From NCBI RefSeq assembly GCF_002232035.1, contig NZ_NKXR01000010.1, forward strand, positions 31,775 through 95,774: a DNA stretch of 64,000 bases, read 5' to 3'. Made by a program: the position numbers and the translations under genes. This DNA is from Collinsella sp. TF06-26 (GTDB taxonomy: Bacteria > Actinomycetota > Coriobacteriia > Coriobacteriales > Coriobacteriaceae). Shown in pieces: positions 36,776 through 44,764 of the stretch. The notes under the pieces are model-generated. The model was not told the origin of the DNA. It saw only the letters and a program-made list of their open reading frames with translations, and did not search any database. The first letter of the stretch is position 1, and each line of letters begins with the position of its first letter.

Positions 36776-36901
36776 GTCTCGTTGAGCCCTTCAGTCCCAT
36801 TCCGGCACAACGAGACATTCCTAGACGACTGACCATGGGGCCGGCTTTTCTGCCGTTGAGGCAGTGCCTCCGATAACCCTCTTTTTGCCGGCCCAGGTCA
36901 G
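36776..36901 (+). ncRNA. Candidate structured RNA F, copy 2
   Basis: P1 is 13 positions with one A-A mismatch (36776-36788 with 36804-36816) and a 15-base loop with AGTCCCATTCC. The second domain has CTGACC/GGTCAG (36829-36834 with 36896-36901), GGGCCGGC/GCCGGCCC (36838-36845 with 36887-36894), a TGCC/GGCA hairpin and the strand GTGCCTCCGATAACC (36864-36878). It ends 44 bases before the gene. Confidence 0.7.
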
Positions 36902-36944
36902 ACATTTCTCTTTAAATATCCTTCAATCGAAAGGATGCAGCAGC

Positions 36945-37628
36945 GTGCGACCGCTCATCATCATGCATGGCGCAGACATCGATTGGCGTCATACCGTCAT
37001 AAGAATGCTGATGTATCTGGCGGGCGTTGCCGTGCTGGCACTCGGTATGAGCCTCCAGACGGCATCTGGCCTGGGCGTCGCCGCGCTCACGTGCTTTGCC
37101 ACGACCCTATCCATGCTCACGGGCAAGACGCTCGGCTTTTGGATTACAACTACCTATGTCGCTTACATCGCGGCGCAGCTCGCCATCTTGCGACGCGAAT
37201 TTCAACCGCGCATTTTGCTCGAGCTTTGCTTTTCAACGCTAATGGGCGGCTTCACCGATCTGTTCATGGCGTTCAACCCGCTGCATCCCACGGCGCTCCC
37301 CGCGCAGGTTGCGACCATGCTGCTCTCCCTCGCTATCACCGCATTTGGCGTCAGTCTCGTCGTCAACATGGGCGTTGTCCCCAACGCACCCGACGGCTTG
37401 GTGCAGGTCATTGCGGAAAAGCTCAAGCGCCGTTTTGGAGACGTAAAGGTCATGTTCGATTGCTCGCATGTCGCCGCCTCGCTCACGCTGTCGCTGGTAT
37501 GCATGCACAACTTAGGCGGCTTTGGCGTAACCACCGCCATCTCGGCACTGTTCTTGGGCCACATCATCAACTTCGCCAACAAGCTGTTTGCCCAGCGATT
37601 CGTCCGCATGGCGTTTGGCGCCAAATAG
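36945..37628 (+). CDS. YczE/YitT-like integral membrane protein (DUF6198-like)
   Basis: 227 residues from a GTG with AAAGGA 9 bases upstream; the ATG at 36963 has no site. Five to six hydrophobic helices are visible. SLQTASGLGVAALTC and VSLVVNMGVVPNAPDGL are repeated turns typical of YczE-like proteins, whose function is not settled. It shares promoter, LacI operator, hairpin E and RNA F with the kdgK/eda genes, so it is probably part of KDG or uronate metabolism, perhaps as a transporter. An overlapping ORF in another frame (36935-37711) is judged a shadow. Confidence 0.72.
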   Translation: MRPLIIMHGADIDWRHTVIRMLMYLAGVAVLALGMSLQTASGLGVAALTCFATTLSMLTGKTLGFWITTTYVAYIAAQLAILRREFQPRILLELCFSTLMGGFTDLFMAFNPLHPTALPAQVATMLLSLAITAFGVSLVVNMGVVPNAPDGLVQVIAEKLKRRFGDVKVMFDCSHVAASLTLSLVCMHNLGGFGVTTAISALFLGHIINFANKLFAQRFVRMAFGAK

Positions 37629-37795
37629 CGAACAGCCGCGGAGCAAACGAGGCTCGAGTGCCCGGCATATCGATGTCGCAAATAACGACGCACGCGCTAT
37701 ACGGACGATGAGGAATAGCCCGTCGCAAACCCCGCAAGCGGAGCTATATGTTGCTATAACTTGACATAAATTGGTCCATTGCCAGCCGGCATGCA

Positions 37796-37830
37796 AAAGG
37801 CCCCAAGCCATTCGCGGCTTGGGGCCTGCT
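37796..37830 (-). terminator. Terminator of the AlbA_2 regulator gene
   Basis: AGGCCCCAAGCC and complement around a 6-base loop, with TTTTGC on the minus strand, 22 bases after the stop. Confidence 0.88.
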
Positions 37831-37851
37831 TGGTAACACAGGTCTTTCGGA

Positions 37852-39105
37852 CTACGCTCGCTCGTATTTCGTGGCGCGGCCTGTCCCCTGTTTCATGATC
37901 GCGTTTCGGCTGAGCAGAGATTCGAGCGCGGACAGTGTTCGCGCACGGCTCAGCCCCGTCTGTTTCTCAATCTCACTTCGCGACATAATTCGTCCGCCCG
38001 ACAAGGCCTTAAGAACCTGAGCCTCTTCTCCAGACCCTTCAAAGGCATCGGTAACGGGCAACGCGACAGCTACCACGCCGCCACGAATATCAAAGACCGG
38101 CTGATTAATCGAATCGCGATAGGCACGCCTAATGCGCGCAATTCCCGTTCCAAACTTCTCGATATAGTCCAACTTTAAGAAGACCTCGGCAACGATGGGA
38201 TTTCTGAGCACGGATATCTGTCCATACAGGTATTGCTCCGTCGTCAAGCCAGCGGGCAACGACCCGGGTGAAGTCACAACGACGCGATCATCATACAGAG
38301 CAACCTGAACATTCGCTTGCACGTCCCACGTCCGATGCACTAGAGCGTTTGCAACTGCCTCGCGGAATGCCTCGAGGGGAATCCGGTCGGTCTGAACACG
38401 CTCGACACCTTCGATGCGCTCATAACGATAGTAGCGCGCGAACATGGCAACTGCTCTATCAACCTGCTCAATTGCAGACAGGCCCGTCGTCGTCTCACGA
38501 TCTAAAAGCACGTCCTCGGTGTCGCCAAAACGAACGCAGTCGATGCCCGGAAATTCGTTGTTATCCGCCAATATCGCCGCGGCATTGGTATAGCCATCCT
38601 TGCCGAGCAGGCGAAGCGTTCGCATGATATCCGACGTGAGCTCAGAAATGCCTAGATGCTCGATGCACTTGTGCTCGAGCGTATGAAAACTCAGGTCCTG
38701 GCGAGCCGAGGTGAGCGCATCGAACGTCAGATTGCTGCCTTCGAGCGTCAGCCTGCCGTACTCAAAACGGTCGACCTCTACCGTCGCCGAATCATTTCGC
38801 CTGTAGGCCTTCCCCTTGCTTCGATAGGGCTTGTCCTGCCCCTCGTAAACCGTAAGCGTTACAGTTCCGCGGTTCTCGTCGAGCTCGAGCGTGTAACGAG
38901 GCGCAGGATCCAGACTGTCATTAATCATGTTCTCGATGCGCAGACACTCCGCAACCGGGTCAGAAAGACCGACTGCAACACCACCGTCGTCAACGCCAAA
39001 CTCTATCTTGCCCGTCCCGTAGTTTGCATAGGCGCTCACCGTTTTAAGAAACGTCGGCGTTACGCTTTCCTTGTATTCGACGGTAGGACTCTCTCTGACA
39101 ACCAT
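37852..39105 (-). CDS. AlbA_2-domain / GHKL ATPase-like transcriptional regulator
   Basis: About 417 residues from the ATG at 39105, chosen because AGAAGGA lies 8 bases upstream; a TATAAT 9 bases before the longer start (39135) suggests that the longer form is not made. The N-terminus (VEYKES...FLKTVSAYANYGTGKIEFGVDDGG) is the AlbA_2/Schlafen-type putative DNA-binding domain. A HATPase_c_4-like part follows (FREAVANALVHRTWD, PGSLPAGLT, GTGIARIRRAY). A C-terminal helix-turn-helix (MSRSEIEKQTGLSRARTLSALESLL) ends the protein. Such proteins are poorly characterised. A long inverted repeat overlaps its promoter. Confidence 0.75.
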   Translation of the reverse strand: MVVRESPTVEYKESVTPTFLKTVSAYANYGTGKIEFGVDDGGVAVGLSDPVAECLRIENMINDSLDPAPRYTLELDENRGTVTLTVYEGQDKPYRSKGKAYRRNDSATVEVDRFEYGRLTLEGSNLTFDALTSARQDLSFHTLEHKCIEHLGISELTSDIMRTLRLLGKDGYTNAAAILADNNEFPGIDCVRFGDTEDVLLDRETTTGLSAIEQVDRAVAMFARYYRYERIEGVERVQTDRIPLEAFREAVANALVHRTWDVQANVQVALYDDRVVVTSPGSLPAGLTTEQYLYGQISVLRNPIVAEVFLKLDYIEKFGTGIARIRRAYRDSINQPVFDIRGGVVAVALPVTDAFEGSGEEAQVLKALSGGRIMSRSEIEKQTGLSRARTLSALESLLSRNAIMKQGTGRATKYERA

Positions 39106-39143
39106 ACGTACGGTCCTTCTCCTTTTCATGCTCATCTGAACCG

Positions 39144-39206
39144 TATTATAAGACGAAAAACATTTGCGTACGGCTTAGAACCAGACGCAAACTGTTTTCG
39201 TCTTAT
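39144..39206 (-). promoter_or_regulatory. Promoter and 22-bp inverted repeat before the AlbA_2 gene
   Basis: TATAAT at 39144-39149 on the minus strand. Arms 39148-39169 and 39185-39206 pair with few mismatches (core AAGACGAAAA and TTTTCGTCTT), and TTTGCGTACGG occurs twice in direct order. It looks like an autoregulatory operator. Confidence 0.6.
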
Positions 39207-39297
39207 TTGCGTACGGAAACTAGATACAAATTTCACGTTCATACGACTATTTACCAAACGCATAGTGTTTTCGTCCGGCAATGCGTCCGTAATCCAA

Positions 39298-39334
39298 ACA
39301 AAAAGGCCCCGAGCTCGTGTTGAACTCGGGACCT
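39298..39334 (-). terminator. Orphan leftward terminator
   Basis: AGGTCCCGAG and CTCGGGGCCT form a stem on the minus strand, followed by TTTTTG. No leftward gene lies to its right. It might end a small antisense or untranslated RNA starting near 39420. Confidence 0.6.
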
Positions 39335-39419
39335 CTTGCGCCGCGCATCTATGAGAGGAGAAATGCGATGCGCACGGGCGCTACTCCATGTAGCAGATAT
39401 CGCGACGAGCGGCTACAAC

Positions 39420-39450
39420 CGTTCACCTTTTAAAAGTGAACGTTCACCTG
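39420..39450 (+). promoter_or_regulatory. Overlapping GntR-type operators upstream of the dhuD-like gene
   Basis: CGTTCAC-N9-GTGAACG (39420-39442) overlaps GTGAACGTTCAC (39436-39447). A single half-site with flank, AGATGAACGTTTCT, lies at 39524-39537, after a -10-like TATACT at 39490-39495. Confidence 0.75.
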
Positions 39451-39552
39451 ATTCTAGGAAAACCTGACTTTTAATTCCTCCGCTTCTCCTATACTGAACT
39501 TGTAATAGAAGCAAGACTTATATAGATGAACGTTTCTTTTGGAAGGATTGTA

Positions 39553-40362
39553 ATGTCTAACCTTATGGACAGCTTCCGCCTAGACGGCAAGGTCGCGCTC
39601 GTGACCGGCGCCACCTATGGCATCGGCATGGCCATAGCCGAGGCACTCGGCGAAGCCGGCGCCAGGATCGCCTTTAACGCCCGTCACGCCGACAAGGTTG
39701 CCGAGGCCGAGAAGCACTACCGCGAGCTGGGCTTTGATGCTCACGGCTATGTTGCCGACGTCACCGACGAGGCCGTCGTCGCCGAGCTCATCGCCAAGAT
39801 CGAGGCCGATTTTGGCACCACGCCCGACATTCTGGTCAACAACGCAGGCGTCATCCAGCGCACCCCGATGCTCGACATGAGCGCCGAGGACTTTCGTCGC
39901 GTCGTCGACATCGACCTCAATGCCCCGTTCATCGTGTCCAAGGCCTGCCTGCCGGGCATGATCGCCAAGGGTCACGGCAAGATCATCAATATCTGCTCCA
40001 TGATGAGCGAGCTGGGCCGCGAGACCATCGCCGGCTATGCCGCCGCCAAGGGCGGACTCAAGATGCTCACCAAGAACATCTGCTCCGAGTTTGGCGAGGC
40101 CAATATCCAGTGCAACGGCATTGGGCCCGGCTACATCGCCACGCCGCAGACCGCACCGCTGCGCGAGACGCAGCCCGACGGCAGCCGCCACCCGTTTGAC
40201 CAGTTCATCATTGCCAAGACGCCGGCCGCCCGTTGGGGCACGCCCGAGGACCTGAAGGGCCCCGCCGTGTTCCTGGCTTCCGACGCATCGAACTTCGTCA
40301 ACGGGCACATTCTGTACGTGGACGGCGGCATCCTCGCATACATCGGCAAACAGCCGCAATAA
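39553..40362 (+). CDS. Short-chain dehydrogenase, DhuD/KduD-like
   Basis: 269 residues from the ATG with GGAAGGA 5 bases upstream. The SDR signature is complete: TGATYGIGMAIAE for NAD(P), NNAGVIQ, Ser (ICSMMS), and Tyr-Ala-Ala-Ala-Lys (YAAAKGG). The C-terminus (FIIAKTPAARWGTPEDLKG, NFVNGHILYVDGG) is that of gluconate 5-dehydrogenase/KduD-like enzymes. It stands next to an RpiB-fold isomerase. The DhuI-DhuD pair known from streptococcal glycosaminoglycan clusters has the same combination and converts the unsaturated-uronate product to KDG. I prefer that role over gluconate oxidation because of GH105 and KDG genes nearby. Confidence 0.8.
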   Translation: MSNLMDSFRLDGKVALVTGATYGIGMAIAEALGEAGARIAFNARHADKVAEAEKHYRELGFDAHGYVADVTDEAVVAELIAKIEADFGTTPDILVNNAGVIQRTPMLDMSAEDFRRVVDIDLNAPFIVSKACLPGMIAKGHGKIINICSMMSELGRETIAGYAAAKGGLKMLTKNICSEFGEANIQCNGIGPGYIATPQTAPLRETQPDGSRHPFDQFIIAKTPAARWGTPEDLKGPAVFLASDASNFVNGHILYVDGGILAYIGKQPQ

Positions 40363-40375
40363 GGAAACTGGGCGA

Positions 40376-40485
40376 GGCGGTCGGCAGTTAAGTCTGCTGC
40401 TCGGACAGTCCTGCGCAAGACGGAAAGCACATTAAGTGCTTTCCTTTGCGTGCGGAACTCGCGACAGACTTAACTGCCGACCGCC
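40376..40485 (+). ncRNA. Long intercistronic stem-loop between dhuD-like and dhuI-like genes
   Basis: 21-bp perfect arms (40376-40396, 40465-40485) enclose CGCAA/TTGCG and GGAAAGCAC-ATTAA-GTGCTTTCC. The whole 110-base segment can fold. It may protect or process the mRNA. Confidence 0.6.
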
Positions 40486-40569
40486 CGCATAGCTCATCGC
40501 GGGTTGGCTTTGCCGCCGCCCGCGCACAGAAACAAAAAACTGGAAGATTAAGTTGAAAGGTTGACTCAA

Positions 40570-41211
40570 ATGAAGATCGCTCTAATCAACGAGAATTCTC
40601 AGAACTCCAAGAACCCTATGATCGAGGCTGCCCTTAAGAAGGTTGTCGAGCCCATGGGGCACACCGTCTTTAACTATGGCATGTATGCCGACGCCGACTC
40701 CAAGCCCCTCACCTACGTGCAGAACGGCATTCTTGCCGCCGTGCTGCTCAACTCCGGCGCTGCCGACTACGTCGTGACCGGTTGCGGCACCGGCGAGGGC
40801 GCCATGCTCGCCTGCAACTCCTTCCCCGGCGTGCTGTGCGGCCATGTTGCCGACCCGCTGGATGCCTACACCTTTGCCCAGGTCAACGATGGCAATGCCG
40901 TCGCCATGCCCTTCGCCCTCAAGAACGGCTGGGGCCAGGAGCTCAACCTCGAGTACACCTTCGAGAAGCTCTTTGGCTTTGGCTCGGGCAACGGCTACCC
41001 CGCCGAGCGCGTTGAGCCCGAGCAGCGCAACAAGAAGATCCTCGACGGCGTGCGCGCTGTGACCATGCGTCCGCTCGTCGACGTCCTGGGCGAGATCGAT
41101 CAGGATCTGGTGAAGGGCGCCCTCGCTGGTGAGCACTTCCAGGAGTACTTCTTTGCCAACGCCACCGACGAGGCCATCATCGCCAAGGTCAAGGAGATCT
41201 TGGGCCTGTAA
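40570..41211 (+). CDS. RpiB/LacAB-fold sugar isomerase, DhuI-like
   Basis: 213 residues from the ATG with AAAGG 9 bases upstream; a TTG at 40561 is less likely. IALINENSQNSKNP opens the protein, then DYVVTGCGTGEGAMLACN with the catalytic-type Cys and the GTG(E)G loop of RpiB/LacAB isomerases. The protein is longer than RpiB (about 150) and has an extra C-terminal part. DhuI, an RpiB-fold isomerase acting on 4-deoxy-L-threo-5-hexosulose uronate, is the best functional match given the adjacent SDR. A terminator follows. Confidence 0.78.
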   Translation: MKIALINENSQNSKNPMIEAALKKVVEPMGHTVFNYGMYADADSKPLTYVQNGILAAVLLNSGAADYVVTGCGTGEGAMLACNSFPGVLCGHVADPLDAYTFAQVNDGNAVAMPFALKNGWGQELNLEYTFEKLFGFGSGNGYPAERVEPEQRNKKILDGVRAVTMRPLVDVLGEIDQDLVKGALAGEHFQEYFFANATDEAIIAKVKEILGL

Positions 41212-41254
41212 TAAGGCCCACGGGGCGCACCGACCCCCAACAAACCGCCAGACA

Positions 41255-41294
41255 AAAGGCGCCGCGACGATCCATGTGTCGCGGCGCCTTTTTA
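41255..41294 (+). terminator. Terminator of the dhuD-dhuI-like unit
   Basis: AAAGGCGCCGCGAC and complement around a 9-base loop, followed by TTTTTA, between convergent genes. Confidence 0.88.
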
Positions 41295-41349
41295 GATTGG
41301 CTATCGCTTGAGTCACCGCAAGGCGGCCGCTCCCCTATTTGCCAAGAGC

Positions 41350-43299
41350 CTACAGCTCGCAGGCGACCTTGTAGCCGTCGCCGATGGCGTCGCGGATGTT
41401 GCCGCACTTCTGGGCATCGCCCAGCACGTGGGTGGCAACGCCGGCAACGGCAAGGTCATCGGCCAGCTTGGTGTTGGGGCGGTAACCCATGGCAAGAACC
41501 AGCGTGTCGGCGTCGGCGATGGTGTGGACCTCGCCGTCCTTTTCGTAACTGATGGTGTCCTCGGTAATCTCGGTCACCTTGGCCTCGGTCAGCACGTGAA
41601 CGCCCTTGGAAAGCATACGCGTGATGAGGACCGCGCGACCGGCGCCGCCCTCGTTGGCGGCGAGCGTCTTGGTCATCTCGATAACGGTGACGTCGCGGTT
41701 TGCCGGCGACAGATCGTTGACCAACGGGGCCAGGTAATCGGCCGTCTCGCAGCCGACGGTGCCGCCGCCCACAATGACGATCTTCTTGCCCGGGAAAGCC
41801 TTGCCGCCCAGCAGGTCATCAGCCGTCATGACCTGCTTAAAGCCCTGCATAAAGGCCGGGGCGATGGGTTCGGCGCCATAGGCCAGGACAACCTCGTAAC
41901 CCGCGTAGTCGCGCTGAATATCCTCGGCCGAAAGCTCGGTACCAAAGACGCACTTCACGCCCGCCTCAGCAAGACGGCGATACTGGTACTTGATCACGCG
42001 GGTGAGTTCCTGCTTTGCCGGCGGAACGGCCGCGATGCGCATCTCGCCGCCCGGTTCGTCCTGCTTGTCCACGAGCACCACGTTATGGCCGCGCTTGGCG
42101 GCAATGTAGGCTGCCTCCATGCCCGCGGGACCGGCACCCACAACGAGCACGTTCTTTGCCTCGGCGGCAGGCTCGTAGCCAGCCTCGTCACGCTCCACAT
42201 CCGGGTTGACGGTGCAGGAGATGCGCTTGCCGAACATGATACCGTTCAGGCAGCGCAGGCAACCGATGCAGGGGCGGATGTCGTCGGCGTTGCCGGCAGC
42301 AGCCTTGTTGCAGAACTCGGCATCGCACAGATTGGCGCGGCCCATCATGCAAATGTCGGCAGCGCCGTCCTCGATCAGCTCCTCGGCGATCCATGCCTCG
42401 TTGATGCGGCCGACGGTGGCGACGGGAATGTTGACGTGCTTTTTGATCTCGCGCGAGCAGGCGGCGTGCGAGGCCTGCTGCGTACCGGCGGCGGGAATGG
42501 CGGAGCCGCGCTTGATGGTAGTGCCGCCCGACACGTGGATCATGTCGACGCCGGCCTTCTCCAAGCGACGCGAGACATAGATCATGTCGTTGAGGGTCAG
42601 GCCGCCATCGGTGTACTCGTCGCCCGAGATACGGACGTCGATGATGAAGTCCTTGCCGCAGCGCTCGCGAATCTCGGCGATGACCTCGAGCAGGAAGCGC
42701 ATGCGGGCGTCGAGCGAGCCGCCGTACTCGTCGGTGCGCTTGTTGTAGAGCGGAGTCAAAAAGCCGCCGAGCATACCGTGGGCGTGCGCCGCATGGACCT
42801 CGACGCCATCGACACCGGCCTTCTGCATACGCACGGCAGCGTCACCGAACTGATGCGTGAGCTCGTGAATCTCATCGACCGTGATGGGGCGCGGCGCCTC
42901 GCGGGCATAGGACGGGCCCACAAAGGACGGAGCGATCAGGCGCGGCGTGCCCGGAATGTTAAAGGCCATGTAGGCGGGGTGGAAGAGCTGCGGCATGATC
43001 TTGCAGCCGTACTCGTGGACGGCGGCGGCGAGCTTTTCCCAGCCAGGGATAAACGTGTCGTCGTAGCAGCACATGTCACCCGGCAGATAGGTATAGGTAG
43101 GCTCGACCGTCACGACCTCGGTGATGATGAGGCCCACGCCGCCCTTGGCGCGGGCACGGTAATGATCGACCAAGTCGTCGGTCACATAGCCGTGATCGGC
43201 CAGGTTGGTAGATACCGGCGGCATAAAGACGCGGTTCTTGACCTCGGTCGTACCGACCTTGATCGGACTAAAGAGCATTGGATAGGCGGAGGACTCCAT
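41350..43299 (-). CDS. Old-yellow-enzyme-type NADH:flavin oxidoreductase with Fe-S cluster
   Basis: 649 residues. Residues 1-350 are an FMN barrel of the 2,4-dienoyl-CoA reductase/OYE family (LFSPIKVGTTEVKNRVFMPPVST, EVHAAHAHGMLGGFL). A cluster motif follows: CIGCLRCLNG...ISCTVNP. The C-terminal half has an FAD/NAD part (VLVVGAGPAGMEAAYIAA, IVIVGGGTVGCETADYL). The family reduces enoates, trimethylamine-like amines or aromatic plant compounds with NAD(P)H. AAAGGA lies before the start. It is the last gene of the GH105 operon; the substrate is unknown. Confidence 0.88.
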   Translation of the reverse strand: MESSAYPMLFSPIKVGTTEVKNRVFMPPVSTNLADHGYVTDDLVDHYRARAKGGVGLIITEVVTVEPTYTYLPGDMCCYDDTFIPGWEKLAAAVHEYGCKIMPQLFHPAYMAFNIPGTPRLIAPSFVGPSYAREAPRPITVDEIHELTHQFGDAAVRMQKAGVDGVEVHAAHAHGMLGGFLTPLYNKRTDEYGGSLDARMRFLLEVIAEIRERCGKDFIIDVRISGDEYTDGGLTLNDMIYVSRRLEKAGVDMIHVSGGTTIKRGSAIPAAGTQQASHAACSREIKKHVNIPVATVGRINEAWIAEELIEDGAADICMMGRANLCDAEFCNKAAAGNADDIRPCIGCLRCLNGIMFGKRISCTVNPDVERDEAGYEPAAEAKNVLVVGAGPAGMEAAYIAAKRGHNVVLVDKQDEPGGEMRIAAVPPAKQELTRVIKYQYRRLAEAGVKCVFGTELSAEDIQRDYAGYEVVLAYGAEPIAPAFMQGFKQVMTADDLLGGKAFPGKKIVIVGGGTVGCETADYLAPLVNDLSPANRDVTVIEMTKTLAANEGGAGRAVLITRMLSKGVHVLTEAKVTEITEDTISYEKDGEVHTIADADTLVLAMGYRPNTKLADDLAVAGVATHVLGDAQKCGNIRDAIGDGYKVACEL

Positions 43300-43414
43300 A
43301 CAGGGTTCCTTTCGTTTGAGCCGCTCGGCGGCAGTTGCTAACGTACTTATCGTATCAGCAACTGCGCTGTACCCGACCGTACACGCTCCCCCGGCTTTTA
43401 CTCAGCCCACAAAA

Positions 43415-43481
43415 AGTTGCGGTGGAATACGGAGTAGATAAGGCCTTTGACAGCCAAAACAGTCCGTATTTCACCGCAACT
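43415..43481. repeat. Palindrome family D, copy 2
   Basis: AGTTGCGGTGGAATACGGA pairs with TCCGTATTTCACCGCAACT (one mismatch). It lies 16 bases after the stop of the leftward gene at 43497 and matches copy 1 in arms and in the AAAACAGTCC segment. Confidence 0.75.
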
Positions 43482-43496
43482 GATGGGTGGGATGAG

Positions 43497-44714
43497 TTAG
43501 AGGCCCAGGTAGCCGGTCATGCCTTCGACGGCAAGCTTGGCGCCGGCCACGGCATGGACCACGGTGAGCGGACCGTTGACCACGTCCCCGGCGGCAAAGA
43601 CACCCGGCACGGTGGTCATACCGCACTCATCGACCGAAAGAAGACCGCGATGGTCGGTCTCCAGACCACCCGTTGTAAGCACGAGCTTGTCTTTGGGCAC
43701 CTGCGAAGCCGCAATCACAACCGTGTCGGCGGGCACATGGTCAAGCTCTTCCTCGTAGCCCACCACGTTGTTGTCCTCGTCAAAGATAGCGGTCTCGAAC
43801 ACCGGACCGTTATCGTCGATGGCGCAGATTGCCTTGCCGCACACGATCTCGGCACCGTCGAGCTCGGTCAGCTCGACCTCGTCATCGATAGCCGAGATAT
43901 GGCGCGAACGAGCATACACGGTAACCTTGCGAGCGCCCGAGCGCAGGGCCGTGCGGGCGACATCCATGGCCACGTTGCCGGCGCCGATGACTGCCACGTT
44001 CTGCCCGATCGCCACACTCGTGGGATCGACCAGGTAATCGATACCAAACAGCACGTTGCCACGCGACTCGCCGGGAATACCCAGCTTGCGGGCGCGCCAG
44101 GTACCGGTACCCACAAAGACCGCATCGTAGCCGTCGCGCAGCAGATCGTCGATATGCAGCGCGCCGCCGATGGTGGTCGAGGGGCGAACGCGCACGCCGA
44201 GCGAGCACATCACGTGACGGTACTTTTGCACCAGCGAACGCGGCAGGCGGAATTCGGGGATACCGTACTCCAGCACACCGCCGATCTCGGGGCGCTGCTC
44301 AAACACCGTAACGGCACAGCCCAGCTGGGCCATCTTAATGGCTACGGTAATGCCGGCAGGACCGGAGCCGACCACGGCAATCTGCTTGCCGCACGACGGC
44401 GCGGGCTTCCACTCCTTGCGGTCCAAATACGCGGTCGAGATATAGTTCTCGATGCTCGAGAAATGCACCGGCGTGCCCTTGCGGCCCTGGATGCACGCGC
44501 CCTCGCACTGGCCCGAATGGTTGCAGACCATGGAGCAGACCGCGCTCATGGGATTGTTCTGAAACAGCAACTCGCCCGCCTCTTCAAGACGGCGTTGTTT
44601 GAACAGATCGACAACCTGCGGAATAGGCGTCTGCACCGGGCAGCCCTTAAGCTGGCAGAACGCCTTCTTGCACCCAAGGCAACGGTTCGCTTCCTCAACA
44701 ATATGAATAGCCAT
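43497..44714 (-). CDS. GltD-like NAD(P)H-dependent Fe-S flavoprotein
   Basis: 405 residues from the ATG with GAGGAA upstream; the ORF extension to 44894 is out of place. The N-terminus has two ferredoxin-like Cys sets (CLGCKKAFCQLKGC, CSMVCNHSGQCEGAC), as in the glutamate synthase small subunit. Then come an FAD motif (IAVVGSGPAGITVAIKMAQ), an NADP motif (VAVIGAGNVAMDVART) and a final FAAGDVVNG. No gltB is near. It may deliver electrons to the neighbouring OYE-type enzyme. It lies 50 bases downstream of the isomerase gene in the GH105 operon. Confidence 0.87.
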   Translation of the reverse strand: MAIHIVEEANRCLGCKKAFCQLKGCPVQTPIPQVVDLFKQRRLEEAGELLFQNNPMSAVCSMVCNHSGQCEGACIQGRKGTPVHFSSIENYISTAYLDRKEWKPAPSCGKQIAVVGSGPAGITVAIKMAQLGCAVTVFEQRPEIGGVLEYGIPEFRLPRSLVQKYRHVMCSLGVRVRPSTTIGGALHIDDLLRDGYDAVFVGTGTWRARKLGIPGESRGNVLFGIDYLVDPTSVAIGQNVAVIGAGNVAMDVARTALRSGARKVTVYARSRHISAIDDEVELTELDGAEIVCGKAICAIDDNGPVFETAIFDEDNNVVGYEEELDHVPADTVVIAASQVPKDKLVLTTGGLETDHRGLLSVDECGMTTVPGVFAAGDVVNGPLTVVHAVAGAKLAVEGMTGYLGL

Positions 44715-44764
44715 CGGTTCCTCTCCTGGACCTCTACGACAATCTCTTTCGCCAACCTGCTTCG

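Noticed and set aside
36935..37711. 258-residue ORF overlapping the YczE-like gene
   Set aside because: Its protein is rich in Arg and His with no membrane segments; the overlapping frame gives a coherent membrane protein.
39365..39475. 35-residue plus-strand ORF with GGAG before dhuD
   Set aside because: It runs through the operator repeats and has no recognisable sequence; a leader peptide is possible but unsupported.
41350..43299. Bile-acid (BaiCD/BaiH) assignment of the OYE-type enzyme
   Set aside because: The family fits, but neighbours are pectin genes and no other bai gene is present.
41308..43341. 677-residue plus-strand ORF
   Set aside because: Antisense to the OYE-type flavoenzyme, whose motifs are complete.
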